NCBI RefSeq assembly: GCF_025562715.2
Contig: NZ_JAPFCC010000001.1
Span: 2,560,501-2,624,500, forward strand
From: Endozoicomonas gorgoniicola
Lineage (GTDB): Bacteria > Pseudomonadota > Gammaproteobacteria > Pseudomonadales > Endozoicomonadaceae
DNA length: 64,000 nt
Direction: 5' to 3'
The position numbers and the translations under genes were made by a program. Below, piece by piece: positions 17,814 through 26,745 of this stretch. Below the pieces are notes generated by a model. The model was not told the DNA's origin and did not search any database. It worked only from the letters and a program-made list of their open reading frames with translations. The first letter of the stretch is position 1, and each line of letters starts with the position of its first letter.

Positions 17814-18155
17814 ATGAAGTTATTACCTCTCGCTGTTTGCGCAACTATATTGATTTCCTCACACGCTTCAGCCTTCGAAAGTGATGGCTCACTAGGTCAA
17901 ATTACGGTCAATCAATGTATAAAAATGACTATTGAGGCTACAAAAGATTTTAGCGGGAAAAGTGAATCTGAAATACTTACAGATCTAACCTTTGAACCGT
18001 CTGTTTATCGTGGAGTTGTAAAAGTCAAAACCAGAAGTAGGCGGTTTAATAAGGTTTGGAATACTGATTACTGTGCAGTTCACGGCGGAACAATAACAAG
18101 AAGTTCTTCATTTTCGGAAATTGAAAAATTCCGAGATACTGGAAAATCATATTGA
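17814..18155 (+). CDS. Small secreted hypothetical protein
   Basis: The 113-residue protein has a signal peptide (MKLLPLAVCATILISSHASA, cleavage after about residue 20). A short mature domain with two cysteines (NQCIKMT and DYCAVHGG) may form one disulfide. It is AT-rich and on the cargo strand. It is followed after 24 bases by the IS-split gene at 18,180. Its family is unknown to me. The about 290 bases upstream are AT-rich and contain no gene, and they probably hold its promoter. Confidence 0.65.
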   Translation: MKLLPLAVCATILISSHASAFESDGSLGQITVNQCIKMTIEATKDFSGKSESEILTDLTFEPSVYRGVVKVKTRSRRFNKVWNTDYCAVHGGTITRSSSFSEIEKFRDTGKSY

Positions 18156-18300
18156 TTTAACTGTTGTATAGAGGCAATTATGAGTATTGTAAAATGCAAA
18201 CTTAATGATCTTTTAGAAATTTTATCAAACAACCGGGACTTATCACCATCTCAGGTAGAACCATTGTTAAATGATTTATCTCTCAGAAGTTTAGTAGACA

Positions 18301-20091
18301 GTAACTGCTCATATTCCATTGGCAAGAACCGTTTCCTGATAGCCTGATGCCTTCAGGATGAGATGCCCCAGCTGCGGAATCAGATTGGTTCCAGTCAGCC
18401 TGTCCCTGAGATAGTTGGCAAAGGACACCCCGTGTTGTTTACAGGTCTTTTTCAAACTGGCAAAGGTGTCGCGGCATTTCCTCCCAAGTTTACTCCGGGT
18501 ACCACCGCTAACCTTTCGCCGTTTCACATACTCTCTGATCTGCCTCTCGCTCAGGTTGTTGTGCAGTGGCAGCCACGGATACTCAAGAACCAATAACAGC
18601 TCTTCCCTGACAACCATCAGTTTGCCCAACTCAGCCTGCAAGGCAGGGTAGTCAACCCGCTGTGTTACCCAACGATCAAACTCCTGGTAGAGCTTCTGTT
18701 TCTCCTTGTCCGTTGGTTTTTTCTGGTAGGCCTCAATGTCGTCGTAGAGGCACCAGTACTGATCCTGCACGGTGTCACGGGCGGCTCGTTCCAGGTCATT
18801 GGCCGGTATCAGCTTGTCCATGTTTCTTCCCGCATGGTACCAACACAGCGAATGCTGAAAGGCTGTATCAAACTGCCGGGCTCCATCGCTATGGATAATC
18901 AGGTTCTCAAGGCGATGATTGAGCATCAATGCGGCCTTTAAAACACCCTCTGTCGCCCAGCGCCTTTGTTGCGGGGCAGCACAACCAATGCTGTTAAGGA
19001 AGCTCTCCCACTCTTCTTCTGTTGAGAAACGCTTCTCGCCGCATTCGGATAGCGCAGTGATCCACTTCTTCGACACATCAACCTGATTCTCCATGTAGTC
19101 AATGGCAACGTCGTTGAGAAGATAAAGCCGCTGCTGCCCTTGCAGACAGCCCAGGAAATTAATCCTGCTCTTACTGTCGCTGCTATGGAAGTAGGAAAAA
19201 TAAGGGTTGCCGATAAACAGGCAGTAGCCGTTTTTTCCTTGGTGGCGAGCACCTGTGTCGTCGGCCTGGAGATAATCAGAGCAAGTCAGCCCTGCTTCCA
19301 GCAATTCTTCTTTTTCCTGGTGGAAAATATCATGGCCTTTCGTCAGGATGTTGCTCAGGGAACCTTCTGATATTGAGCATCCATGGTCGTGCAGCCAAGA
19401 TAGCAGTAGTGGCTGTGTCGTACTGCATGAATGATAAAAATCCAGCAGATGGGCTTTCAGGTTGTCGCCAAAACGGTCTTTCACATGATCAGGTAGCGGG
19501 GCTGACACCCCGCCTTCCGGAGTTGTGTAATACTCACGCCTGTAGCGAGTAGTGACAAAACGCAAGTCCAGCTCAGTATGGAAAAAGTCGATATAGCACT
19601 TGAAGCGCCAGTTCTCACCGGGAGCAGCGATTGAACAGATTTCCTCTCGGTCAACAGTCATTGGTGGTGCAGCGGTTTCACCGGCTTCTTGTGATCGTGG
19701 TCGTTTACTTTTCGGCGGACGATCAGTGTCACTTTTCCCGGCAGCCTGATCAGTGTCTTCCGCAGAAGAGCTGTCTTCCTGATCATCGCCCTTGTCCGAG
19801 ACATTAGGCCTGATTTTAGGCTTGCCCTTGTGCTTCTTCAGGTGGCGAATTTCTGCTCGAAGCTGTTCGTTCTCTTCGACCAGCTGTTCGATCTGAACGC
19901 GCTGCCTTTCAATTTGCACAGATTGCTTCTCGACCGTGTCGAGAAGGTTTTTGACGAATGAACGCAACTGTTCATTGTCTGTACTGGAGAATAGTGAGTC
20001 AGGCAGGTGCATACGGTGAAATATACGAAAGATCAGGATAACTTTCTTTGACCTGTAGAGGTTGATTTGCCAGTCAATTTTGAGCAGTTAC
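18301..20091 (-). mobile_element. IS66-family insertion sequence, copy 1
   Basis: The element is 1791 bases with imperfect terminal inverted repeats starting GTAACTGCTCA at both ends. It is flanked by the 8-base direct repeat AGTAGACA (18,293-18,300 and 20,092-20,099), the duplication size of IS66. It has only the large transposase gene and lacks the tnpA/tnpB accessory genes of classic IS66. A second copy with an identical transposase lies at 22,584-24,374. Confidence 0.92.
18309..20012 (-). CDS. IS66-family transposase (copy 1)
   Basis: The 567-residue transposase has an N-terminal leucine zipper (residues 20-60; QIERQRVQIEQLVEENEQLR), a basic/acidic linker, then the IS66 catalytic core. 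First Asp is in YLQADDTGARHQGKNGYCLF, second in IIHSDGARQFD, and Glu in HNNLSERQIREYVKRRKVSG. The C-terminus is the IS66 tail (FASLKKTCKQHGVSFANYLR). The frame is intact and identical in the two copies, which suggests recent transposition. Confidence 0.93.
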   Translation of the reverse strand: MHLPDSLFSSTDNEQLRSFVKNLLDTVEKQSVQIERQRVQIEQLVEENEQLRAEIRHLKKHKGKPKIRPNVSDKGDDQEDSSSAEDTDQAAGKSDTDRPPKSKRPRSQEAGETAAPPMTVDREEICSIAAPGENWRFKCYIDFFHTELDLRFVTTRYRREYYTTPEGGVSAPLPDHVKDRFGDNLKAHLLDFYHSCSTTQPLLLSWLHDHGCSISEGSLSNILTKGHDIFHQEKEELLEAGLTCSDYLQADDTGARHQGKNGYCLFIGNPYFSYFHSSDSKSRINFLGCLQGQQRLYLLNDVAIDYMENQVDVSKKWITALSECGEKRFSTEEEWESFLNSIGCAAPQQRRWATEGVLKAALMLNHRLENLIIHSDGARQFDTAFQHSLCWYHAGRNMDKLIPANDLERAARDTVQDQYWCLYDDIEAYQKKPTDKEKQKLYQEFDRWVTQRVDYPALQAELGKLMVVREELLLVLEYPWLPLHNNLSERQIREYVKRRKVSGGTRSKLGRKCRDTFASLKKTCKQHGVSFANYLRDRLTGTNLIPQLGHLILKASGYQETVLANGI

Positions 20092-20236
20092 AGTAGACAT
20101 TCCCAAAGAGCAACGACGTGACGTGAGAGATGCTTTATCAGTAATATTAGTATCTAACTCTATAATGCCTGGTGAATACCCAAAAATTGACAGTCTGTTA
20201 GATGCGCTTGATATGGAGTAAGTGCACCTCCGCCCA

Positions 20237-20253
20237 GCGTGCCTTCGGCACGC
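20237..20253. other. Stable UUCG-tetraloop hairpin between cargo genes
   Basis: GCGTGCCTTCGGCACGC forms a 6-bp GC stem with a UUCG-type loop in the 74-base gap between the 80-residue gene and the first glycosylase-like gene. No T-run follows, so it is more likely an mRNA-stability or attenuation element than a terminator. Confidence 0.4.
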
Positions 20254-20541
20254 GGCTTAAGCAGCTTGGATCAACAGCAGTAAAAGGAAACAAGAATGAA
20301 TAAAAAACTGTATGACATTTATTCCAAATACTGGAATGAATTATTTAAAAACCTTGATCATAAGAATAATTTTGCCAACCCTTTTTTAATCGATATTGAT
20401 TCACAAAAACTAGATAAAGCCGACCTAAAAATCATGATTTTTGGCCAGGAAACAAAGGGATGGGGAGAAGAACAAGGCATTCATAAATCTATAGAAAAAG
20501 GAATGACTCAATATAATAATTTTTTCATTAAAGAAAAATTT

Positions 20542-21871
20542 GGTTCTTCCCTGTTTTAAGTGGGTAGTTTTCAACGATGTACGCCAGTGGGGTACAAGTC
20601 CAAGCCTCCAAGATGAAAGTAGATCGCTGTCTTATATCTTTCACGGTTTCGAAAGCCACAAGCCCGATTCTTCAAACTCTGAATCTTGCTGTTCACTCCC
20701 TCTGCTCGACCGTTATTAGCCTCAAGGACAATAGCGTTGATGATACCCCACAAGTGCTCTTTGACCGTTCTGGCAACTTCTTTTATGGGCTCAAGCCGAC
20801 ATCTCTGCGCCCAGCATAGCCACCTCTTCCAGGCCTTGATTGCCCAAGCTCTGGACTTGTAATTCCATAAGCTCATTGCCATTTGCCGGATGGCCCAGGC
20901 GCGAGCTGTTTTAAGTGTCGAGTTTCTCAGTGGTTCGAAGTTATCCCACTGCTCTTCAGACATGTTTTCAGGGTTAGTCAGCCAGTCGTAGCGAGTCCCC
21001 TTAAGCAGCTCTACACCTTGGTTTACAAGGGCTTTGTTCTCTTCTATCCGAACCTTGTTGACAGCTTTACCCAGAGACTGAGCAACGTGAAACTTATCAA
21101 ATGCAATCTTCTGATCTGCGTCTGGAACATTCTCACTGACTGACTTGATGTAAGCCTTGGACATGTCCATCGTCACGCATTCGATCCCCTCTTTATGGTC
21201 ATAGGGCAGTGTGTCAAAGTACTCGTTGAGACTGTCACTTTTACGGTCATCAGAAACGTGAATAACAACGCCTTGGTCGTGGTCAGTGACCACTGTGACG
21301 TATTCATGATGCTTTTGAAATGAGGTTTCATCAACAGCGATTCGTTTTGGTGGCTTAGCATCACGACGAGCCAGTCCTCTCTTCACTGCACGCTGCTGAA
21401 TACCGTCTATGGCATTCCAACCAAGCTTCATTTGTCGTGCAACTGCCTTCGTAGTTGCCTCCTTTAGCCAGTCAATAACAAGGGCTTCAAACAGAGCTGT
21501 ATATCGAGAGTCAGATTCAGCCCAGGGCACATTGATGGCTAACACCTTATGCTCAGGGCACTGGGTCCGTGGAACCCTGGCAACTAGAATAGTCTGAAAC
21601 TGACAGGTATCCAGATGACGCCACTTCTGAGTGATGTGGTCGTAGCCAGAGCAGGGCTTATCGCAAACACTGCATTTGCAGGCCTTTTTACCATTGTGTT
21701 CAATGAATACCCGAACCTGTTGATCCTGTAATGACAATTCAACTTCAGAAACGAACCAAGGAGACTCAATACCCAGTATTTGAGAATAGAGTTGCTTATC
21801 ACGCATCGGTGCATCCTTGCATTGAGTGCTTCAGAATATAATAAATCACCCACTCAAATTGAGGAAGAGCC
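20542..21871 (-). mobile_element. ISL3-family insertion sequence
   Basis: The 1330-base element has imperfect inverted repeats (GGTTCTTCCCTG and, at the other end, GGCTCTTCCTCA) and an 8-base target duplication AAAAATTT at 20,534-20,541 and 21,872-21,879. Both features fit ISL3. Excision restores the reading frame of the host gene exactly. Confidence 0.92.
20571..21806 (-). CDS. ISL3-family transposase
   Basis: The 411-residue transposase has the N-terminal zinc-finger region (CKCSVCDKPCSGYDH and a later CPEH), a helix-turn-helix region and the DDE core. The core shows RIAVDETSFQKHHEYVTVV, CVTMDMSKAYIKSV, and a late Glu in NGRAEGVNSKIQSLKNRACG. This last box is the ISL3 hallmark. The frame is intact. 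It is transcribed opposite to the gene it interrupts. Confidence 0.93.
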   Translation of the reverse strand: MRDKQLYSQILGIESPWFVSEVELSLQDQQVRVFIEHNGKKACKCSVCDKPCSGYDHITQKWRHLDTCQFQTILVARVPRTQCPEHKVLAINVPWAESDSRYTALFEALVIDWLKEATTKAVARQMKLGWNAIDGIQQRAVKRGLARRDAKPPKRIAVDETSFQKHHEYVTVVTDHDQGVVIHVSDDRKSDSLNEYFDTLPYDHKEGIECVTMDMSKAYIKSVSENVPDADQKIAFDKFHVAQSLGKAVNKVRIEENKALVNQGVELLKGTRYDWLTNPENMSEEQWDNFEPLRNSTLKTARAWAIRQMAMSLWNYKSRAWAIKAWKRWLCWAQRCRLEPIKEVARTVKEHLWGIINAIVLEANNGRAEGVNSKIQSLKNRACGFRNRERYKTAIYFHLGGLDLYPTGVHR

Positions 21872-22583
21872 AAAAATTTTATGGTGGTTATAATAAGAGT
21901 GCCTTTTGGAAAGCCTTTCGATATGTTCAAAAAGAGTTAAAAAAAATATATCCTGAAAAAGAAATAGCTTATATATGGAACAATATATCTAAAATAGGAA
22001 GAGCTGGTACAACAGGAGTATCTCCAGAGCTAAGAAGCATTGAGAGAAATTATTTTCCAGTCATACGTGATGAGGTTGAAATAATCAAGCCTGATATTGT
22101 CCTATTTTTCACCGGCCCAAACCGAGATCATGACATAAAATTCCATTTCCCAGATATGCGATTAGCTAATTCTGGTTCTTCCTTCACCACAAGGCAGCTA
22201 GCAAAAATATCATCTACTGATTTACCTGAAACCTCTATCAGAACATATCATCCAGCATACTATGGTGGTTTCACAAATGACTTAAAAAGAAATATGGTAC
22301 AGCTGCTAACAAAAAATCCAGATAACTGCTTTCGGTGATATCTGATTTTAGCGTTAGACGAAGGGTAATTCCGTATACACTACAAAGCTGTAATTTGATA
22401 TTAAGAAAATTTTTCAGGCATATACAATGATTAACCAGAATCAGATACTAAAAAACACTTACCAAGAATCATTACAGCAAATAATTGCTTTCACAGATAA
22501 GTTTAGTGATGAAAACTTACACGGCCCGCTTCTTATGGCTCCAAAGTCATACTATGATCAAAAAATAAAACTTATGATTATTG

Positions 22584-24374
22584 GTAACTGCTCATATTCC
22601 ATTGGCAAGAACCGTTTCCTGATAGCCTGATGCCTTCAGGATGAGATGCCCCAGCTGCGGAATCAGATTGGTTCCAGTCAGCCTGTCCCTGAGATAGTTG
22701 GCAAAGGACACCCCGTGTTGTTTACAGGTCTTTTTCAAACTGGCAAAGGTGTCGCGGCATTTCCTCCCAAGTTTACTCCGGGTACCACCGCTAACCTTTC
22801 GCCGTTTCACATACTCTCTGATCTGCCTCTCGCTCAGGTTGTTGTGCAGTGGCAGCCACGGATACTCAAGAACCAATAACAGCTCTTCCCTGACAACCAT
22901 CAGTTTGCCCAACTCAGCCTGCAAGGCAGGGTAGTCAACCCGCTGTGTTACCCAACGATCAAACTCCTGGTAGAGCTTCTGTTTCTCCTTGTCCGTTGGT
23001 TTTTTCTGGTAGGCCTCAATGTCGTCGTAGAGGCACCAGTACTGATCCTGCACGGTGTCACGGGCGGCTCGTTCCAGGTCATTGGCCGGTATCAGCTTGT
23101 CCATGTTTCTTCCCGCATGGTACCAACACAGCGAATGCTGAAAGGCTGTATCAAACTGCCGGGCTCCATCGCTATGGATAATCAGGTTCTCAAGGCGATG
23201 ATTGAGCATCAATGCGGCCTTTAAAACACCCTCTGTCGCCCAGCGCCTTTGTTGCGGGGCAGCACAACCAATGCTGTTAAGGAAGCTCTCCCACTCTTCT
23301 TCTGTTGAGAAACGCTTCTCGCCGCATTCGGATAGCGCAGTGATCCACTTCTTCGACACATCAACCTGATTCTCCATGTAGTCAATGGCAACGTCGTTGA
23401 GAAGATAAAGCCGCTGCTGCCCTTGCAGACAGCCCAGGAAATTAATCCTGCTCTTACTGTCGCTGCTATGGAAGTAGGAAAAATAAGGGTTGCCGATAAA
23501 CAGGCAGTAGCCGTTTTTTCCTTGGTGGCGAGCACCTGTGTCGTCGGCCTGGAGATAATCAGAGCAAGTCAGCCCTGCTTCCAGCAATTCTTCTTTTTCC
23601 TGGTGGAAAATATCATGGCCTTTCGTCAGGATGTTGCTCAGGGAACCTTCTGATATTGAGCATCCATGGTCGTGCAGCCAAGATAGCAGTAGTGGCTGTG
23701 TCGTACTGCATGAATGATAAAAATCCAGCAGATGGGCTTTCAGGTTGTCGCCAAAACGGTCTTTCACATGATCAGGTAGCGGGGCTGACACCCCGCCTTC
23801 CGGAGTTGTGTAATACTCACGCCTGTAGCGAGTAGTGACAAAACGCAAGTCCAGCTCAGTATGGAAAAAGTCGATATAGCACTTGAAGCGCCAGTTCTCA
23901 CCGGGAGCAGCGATTGAACAGATTTCCTCTCGGTCAACAGTCATTGGTGGTGCAGCGGTTTCACCGGCTTCTTGTGATCGTGGTCGTTTACTTTTCGGCG
24001 GACGATCAGTGTCACTTTTCCCGGCAGCCTGATCAGTGTCTTCCGCAGAAGAGCTGTCTTCCTGATCATCGCCCTTGTCCGAGACATTAGGCCTGATTTT
24101 AGGCTTGCCCTTGTGCTTCTTCAGGTGGCGAATTTCTGCTCGAAGCTGTTCGTTCTCTTCGACCAGCTGTTCGATCTGAACGCGCTGCCTTTCAATTTGC
24201 ACAGATTGCTTCTCGACCGTGTCGAGAAGGTTTTTGACGAATGAACGCAACTGTTCATTGTCTGTACTGGAGAATAGTGAGTCAGGCAGGTGCATACGGT
24301 GAAATATACGAAAGATCAGGATAACTTTCTTTGACCTGTAGAGGTTGATTTGCCAGTCAATTTTGAGCAGTTAC
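22584..24374 (-). mobile_element. IS66-family insertion sequence, copy 2
   Basis: The element has the same 1791-base length and ends as copy 1. The target duplication is different, GATTATTG at 22,576-22,583 and 24,375-24,382. The copies are in direct orientation about 4.3 kb apart. Recombination between them would delete protein A's gene. Confidence 0.92.
22592..24295 (-). CDS. IS66-family transposase (copy 2)
   Basis: This transposase has the same 567 residues as the one at 18,309, with the zipper, DDE residues and tail unchanged. No accessory gene is present. The identity between copies and the different target duplications indicate two separate recent insertions rather than a segmental duplication. 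Confidence 0.93.
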   Translation of the reverse strand: MHLPDSLFSSTDNEQLRSFVKNLLDTVEKQSVQIERQRVQIEQLVEENEQLRAEIRHLKKHKGKPKIRPNVSDKGDDQEDSSSAEDTDQAAGKSDTDRPPKSKRPRSQEAGETAAPPMTVDREEICSIAAPGENWRFKCYIDFFHTELDLRFVTTRYRREYYTTPEGGVSAPLPDHVKDRFGDNLKAHLLDFYHSCSTTQPLLLSWLHDHGCSISEGSLSNILTKGHDIFHQEKEELLEAGLTCSDYLQADDTGARHQGKNGYCLFIGNPYFSYFHSSDSKSRINFLGCLQGQQRLYLLNDVAIDYMENQVDVSKKWITALSECGEKRFSTEEEWESFLNSIGCAAPQQRRWATEGVLKAALMLNHRLENLIIHSDGARQFDTAFQHSLCWYHAGRNMDKLIPANDLERAARDTVQDQYWCLYDDIEAYQKKPTDKEKQKLYQEFDRWVTQRVDYPALQAELGKLMVVREELLLVLEYPWLPLHNNLSERQIREYVKRRKVSGGTRSKLGRKCRDTFASLKKTCKQHGVSFANYLRDRLTGTNLIPQLGHLILKASGYQETVLANGI

Positions 24375-24499
24375 GATTATTGGTCAAGAAACATATGGCT
24401 GGGAAGCCAAATACTCTGATCTGGATGCACAAATTGCCTGTTATGAAGACTTTAATGTTGGAGAAAATTATAGAAGTTCTCCTTTCTGGAATGTAACTA

Positions 24500-25672
24500 A
24501 GTAGTTATAAATTAGCTATCGAATATTTTTGACCGTCCGGTTACTAAAAATAGTTATTCCAATTCTACCGGCAGCGCTCAGTGTAGTGATTATACTCCAG
24601 CTATCACCAACAACACCTGCGTTACTGCTTCAACGAAAATGAAAACCGTTTTACCTATCACAGATGGGGCCATTAGAGAAACCCTGCAGATCGCCAGGAG
24701 TCATGGCCCAACACCCTATGTCAGAGAAAGAGCACACGCTGTACTGCTCAGCTCTCGTGGCTTTCCTATGGCTCAAATTGCCGATATCTTTGAGGTTCAG
24801 TACCAGACGGTATCACGCTGGCTTGATGACTGGGAGGATTATGGTATTCGAGGGCTATACAAAACACACGACGGAGGGAAGAAACCTATTTACAATTCTG
24901 AAGAAGAACTGCGCATTAAAGAACTGGTGGCTAAGGAACCCCGCCGTATATCATATGTCCAATCCAAAATCGAAGAGGAAACAGGCAAATCCGCATCAAA
25001 GACGACAATAGGTAGAATAATAAAAAAGCTGGGGATGGTTTACAAAAGACTCCGTAAATCATGCAAGCATAAAAGAGATGAGGAGCAGTTTCAGCGTAGT
25101 AAGGCAGCATTGAAAGATGCTCAAGAAGCTGAAGATAAAGGTTTAATTAATTTGTTCTATTTTGACGAGTCAGGGTTTAGTCAGGAGCCTTGCGTACCTT
25201 ATGGCTGGCAGGAGAAAGGCAAACAGCTCCGTATACCTTCAGTAAAAAGTAAAAGAATCAATGTTCTGGGGTTTATGAACCGTTCCTGTGAACTGTTTTA
25301 TTACCCTGTAATTGGATCAGTTGATAGCAAGACAGTCATTGATATTTTCGACTATTTTGCCTATCAGATGACAGCTCCAGAGTACGGAGGAGATGATCGT
25401 TACACTGTGGTCATTATTGATAATGCCAGCATTCACACCAGTAAAGCGTTCCGAGCAAGAATTGATGACTGGATTCTTGAGAAAAAAATGATTGTTTTAT
25501 TTCTCCCCACATACTCTCCCGAGCTCAACCTGATTGAGATTCTATGGGATAAGGCTAAATATGAATGGATCGATATATTATCAATTGTGAATTTCAGAGG
25601 CTTTGAGAAAGAGGTAAAGCGAGTTTTTGATGGGGTCGGTCAGGAATATATGATTTCGTATGCATGACTACT
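24500..25672 (+). mobile_element. IS630-family insertion sequence
   Basis: The 1173-base element has ends AGTAGTTAT and, on the other side, the complement of AGTAGTCAT. It is flanked by the dinucleotide TA at 24,498-24,499 and 25,673-25,674, the target duplication of IS630/Tc1. Choosing this boundary restores the interrupted frame, which supports it. Confidence 0.88.
24639..25667 (+). CDS. IS630-family transposase
   Basis: The 342-residue protein starts MKTVLPITDGAIRETLQIAR and has an N-terminal helix-turn-helix (FPMAQIADIFEVQYQTVSRW) and a second winged-helix region. The DDE core shows LFYFDESGFSQEP, VVIIDNASIHTSKAFRAR and LPTYSPELNLIEILWDKAKY. These three boxes are diagnostic of IS630. The frame is intact. 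It is the only IS in this cluster transcribed on the same strand as its host gene. Confidence 0.93.
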   Translation: MKTVLPITDGAIRETLQIARSHGPTPYVRERAHAVLLSSRGFPMAQIADIFEVQYQTVSRWLDDWEDYGIRGLYKTHDGGKKPIYNSEEELRIKELVAKEPRRISYVQSKIEEETGKSASKTTIGRIIKKLGMVYKRLRKSCKHKRDEEQFQRSKAALKDAQEAEDKGLINLFYFDESGFSQEPCVPYGWQEKGKQLRIPSVKSKRINVLGFMNRSCELFYYPVIGSVDSKTVIDIFDYFAYQMTAPEYGGDDRYTVVIIDNASIHTSKAFRARIDDWILEKKMIVLFLPTYSPELNLIEILWDKAKYEWIDILSIVNFRGFEKEVKRVFDGVGQEYMISYA

Positions 25673-26172
25673 TAGAAAGATTGAAAGGGTAATAGGTATT
25701 GAACCCCACTCATGTGCCTGGTCAAACATTAATCGCTTTGATCAAAATGGCGGTGCGCCAAAGGGAGATGTATTAAATGAAATTCCAAAATTTGATTCAT
25801 TACTCCATGCAGAAATACAAACAATCAAGCCAGATATATGTTTGTTCTATACAAATCACAAATATGATAACCGTTTAAAAAATCTATTTGACAATATATC
25901 TTTTCAAGATATTGATGGATTGTCAGAAAAGCATTTTTGCAGGTTATCACACAAATATCTCCCTAAACTAACCTATCGAACTCCTCACCCAAAGACAATG
26001 CGAATGAAGAAGTGGGAAGAAGAATTCATAAATTTTATTACAAGTGAAACCAGAGAAGTTTTTGCCTAAACCGGATAAGAGCTGGCTTCTCTCCAGCTCT
26101 CCCCATCCTTATACATACCATGCAAACACCCCATGCTCACCCAATTACCCACTGCCACCCTCACTACTCAGA

Positions 26173-26745
26173 TCATACCCCCCCCCGAAACCTCCCAATA
26201 ACTTCAGCCACCGAAGCCAAACAGTTCTGATCAAAATAGGTATCACACAACTGCCAATAGAGCTGGTGCCATGGCTCAAAATCACGCTTCCAGTTTTGCC
26301 GGATAATTTTGCATCGATTAATAATCAGGCTGACGGGATACAGGTGTCTTTCGCTGATGATATAGCTCCTGTAGTCCATGACACTGTATGCCACCACGTC
26401 TTTGATTTTTTGCCGAGTGGAATTCCGATACTGTCTCTCACTCTCACCCAACCGCCGGTCAACATCCTCATCCAACCACCGAAAAAACCGGTTCTGTTCC
26501 GGCAAAAACTCCTGCGTCCTCGGCCCATACGCCCACTTTGCCCATGACCGGAACGGTTCTTCCAGACCTTCCACAGCGGCAATCACAATCCCCGCCTCCA
26601 CCGTATGACAGATACGGCTGTCGTTACTCTGCTTACGGGTGTTGCCTGAAGAACGAAAACTCACCGGATTAATCTCAAACCCTTTGCTGGTCAGGTTGGT
26701 GGCATAAGCGTCGTGTATCGCCTGTCGTGCGGATAGAAATTTCAT
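26173..26745 (-). CDS. Hypothetical phage protein, overlapping the resolvase gene
   Basis: The 190-residue Arg- and Trp-rich protein begins MKFLSARQAIHDAYATNLTS and has blocks such as SWAKWAYGPRTQEFLPEQNR and DYRSYIISERHLYPVSLIIN. Its start overlaps the RuvC-like stop by 4 bases, so they form one operon. Its place after the replication genes and upstream of late genes is where lambda-like phages carry an antiterminator such as Q, but I see no motif that proves that role. A C-rich tract (CCCCCCCC near 26,180) marks its 3' end. Confidence 0.6.
   Translation of the reverse strand: MKFLSARQAIHDAYATNLTSKGFEINPVSFRSSGNTRKQSNDSRICHTVEAGIVIAAVEGLEEPFRSWAKWAYGPRTQEFLPEQNRFFRWLDEDVDRRLGESERQYRNSTRQKIKDVVAYSVMDYRSYIISERHLYPVSLIINRCKIIRQNWKRDFEPWHQLYWQLCDTYFDQNCLASVAEVIGRFRGGV

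Larger units (their letters stand above)
18180..20221 (+). pseudogene. About 80-residue cargo protein gene split by IS66 copy 1
   Basis: GAGG precedes an ATG at 18180 by 5 bases. The frame MSIVKCKLNDLLEILSNNRD continues to SLRSLVD, where the IS66 element enters. Removing 18,301-20,091 and one copy of the 8-base duplication AGTAGACA gives a continuous frame (IPKEQRRDVRDALSVILVSN) ending LLDALDME at a TAA at 20219. The reconstructed helical protein has about 80 residues and no known motif. The gene was clearly intact before the insertion, so decay by IS is recent. Confidence 0.8.
20296..22338 (+). pseudogene. UDG-superfamily-like cargo protein A, split by ISL3
   Basis: The frame starts MNKKLYDIYSKYWNELFKN after AAAGGAAAC. 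It reads KIMIFGQETKGWGEEQG and continues to FIKEKF, where ISL3 enters. Removing 20,542-21,871 and one copy of AAAAATTT restores a 234-residue frame through YGGYNKSAFWKAFRYVQKEL, RAGTTGVSPEL, IIKPDIVLFFTGPN and TYHPAYYGG. GQET near the N-terminus and a late His-Pro box recall motifs A and B of the uracil-DNA-glycosylase superfamily. That is an inference from motif spacing. The gene at 22,427 is a paralog. Confidence 0.7.
22427..26069 (+). pseudogene. UDG-superfamily-like cargo protein B, split by IS66 and IS630
   Basis: The frame begins MINQNQILKNTYQESLQQII and reads KLMIIG before IS66 copy 2. Removing that IS plus one GATTATTG gives KLMIIGQETYGWEAKYSD through SSPFWNV. A second insertion (IS630 at a TA) then interrupts it. 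Removing 24,500-25,672 and one TA yields NVTRKIERVIGIEPHS, IQTIKPDICLFYTN and YRTPHPKTMRMKKWEEEF, ending VFA with TAA. The about 235-residue protein shares GQETxGW, PFW, IKPDI and the late HP box with protein A. It is doubly broken now. Confidence 0.75.
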
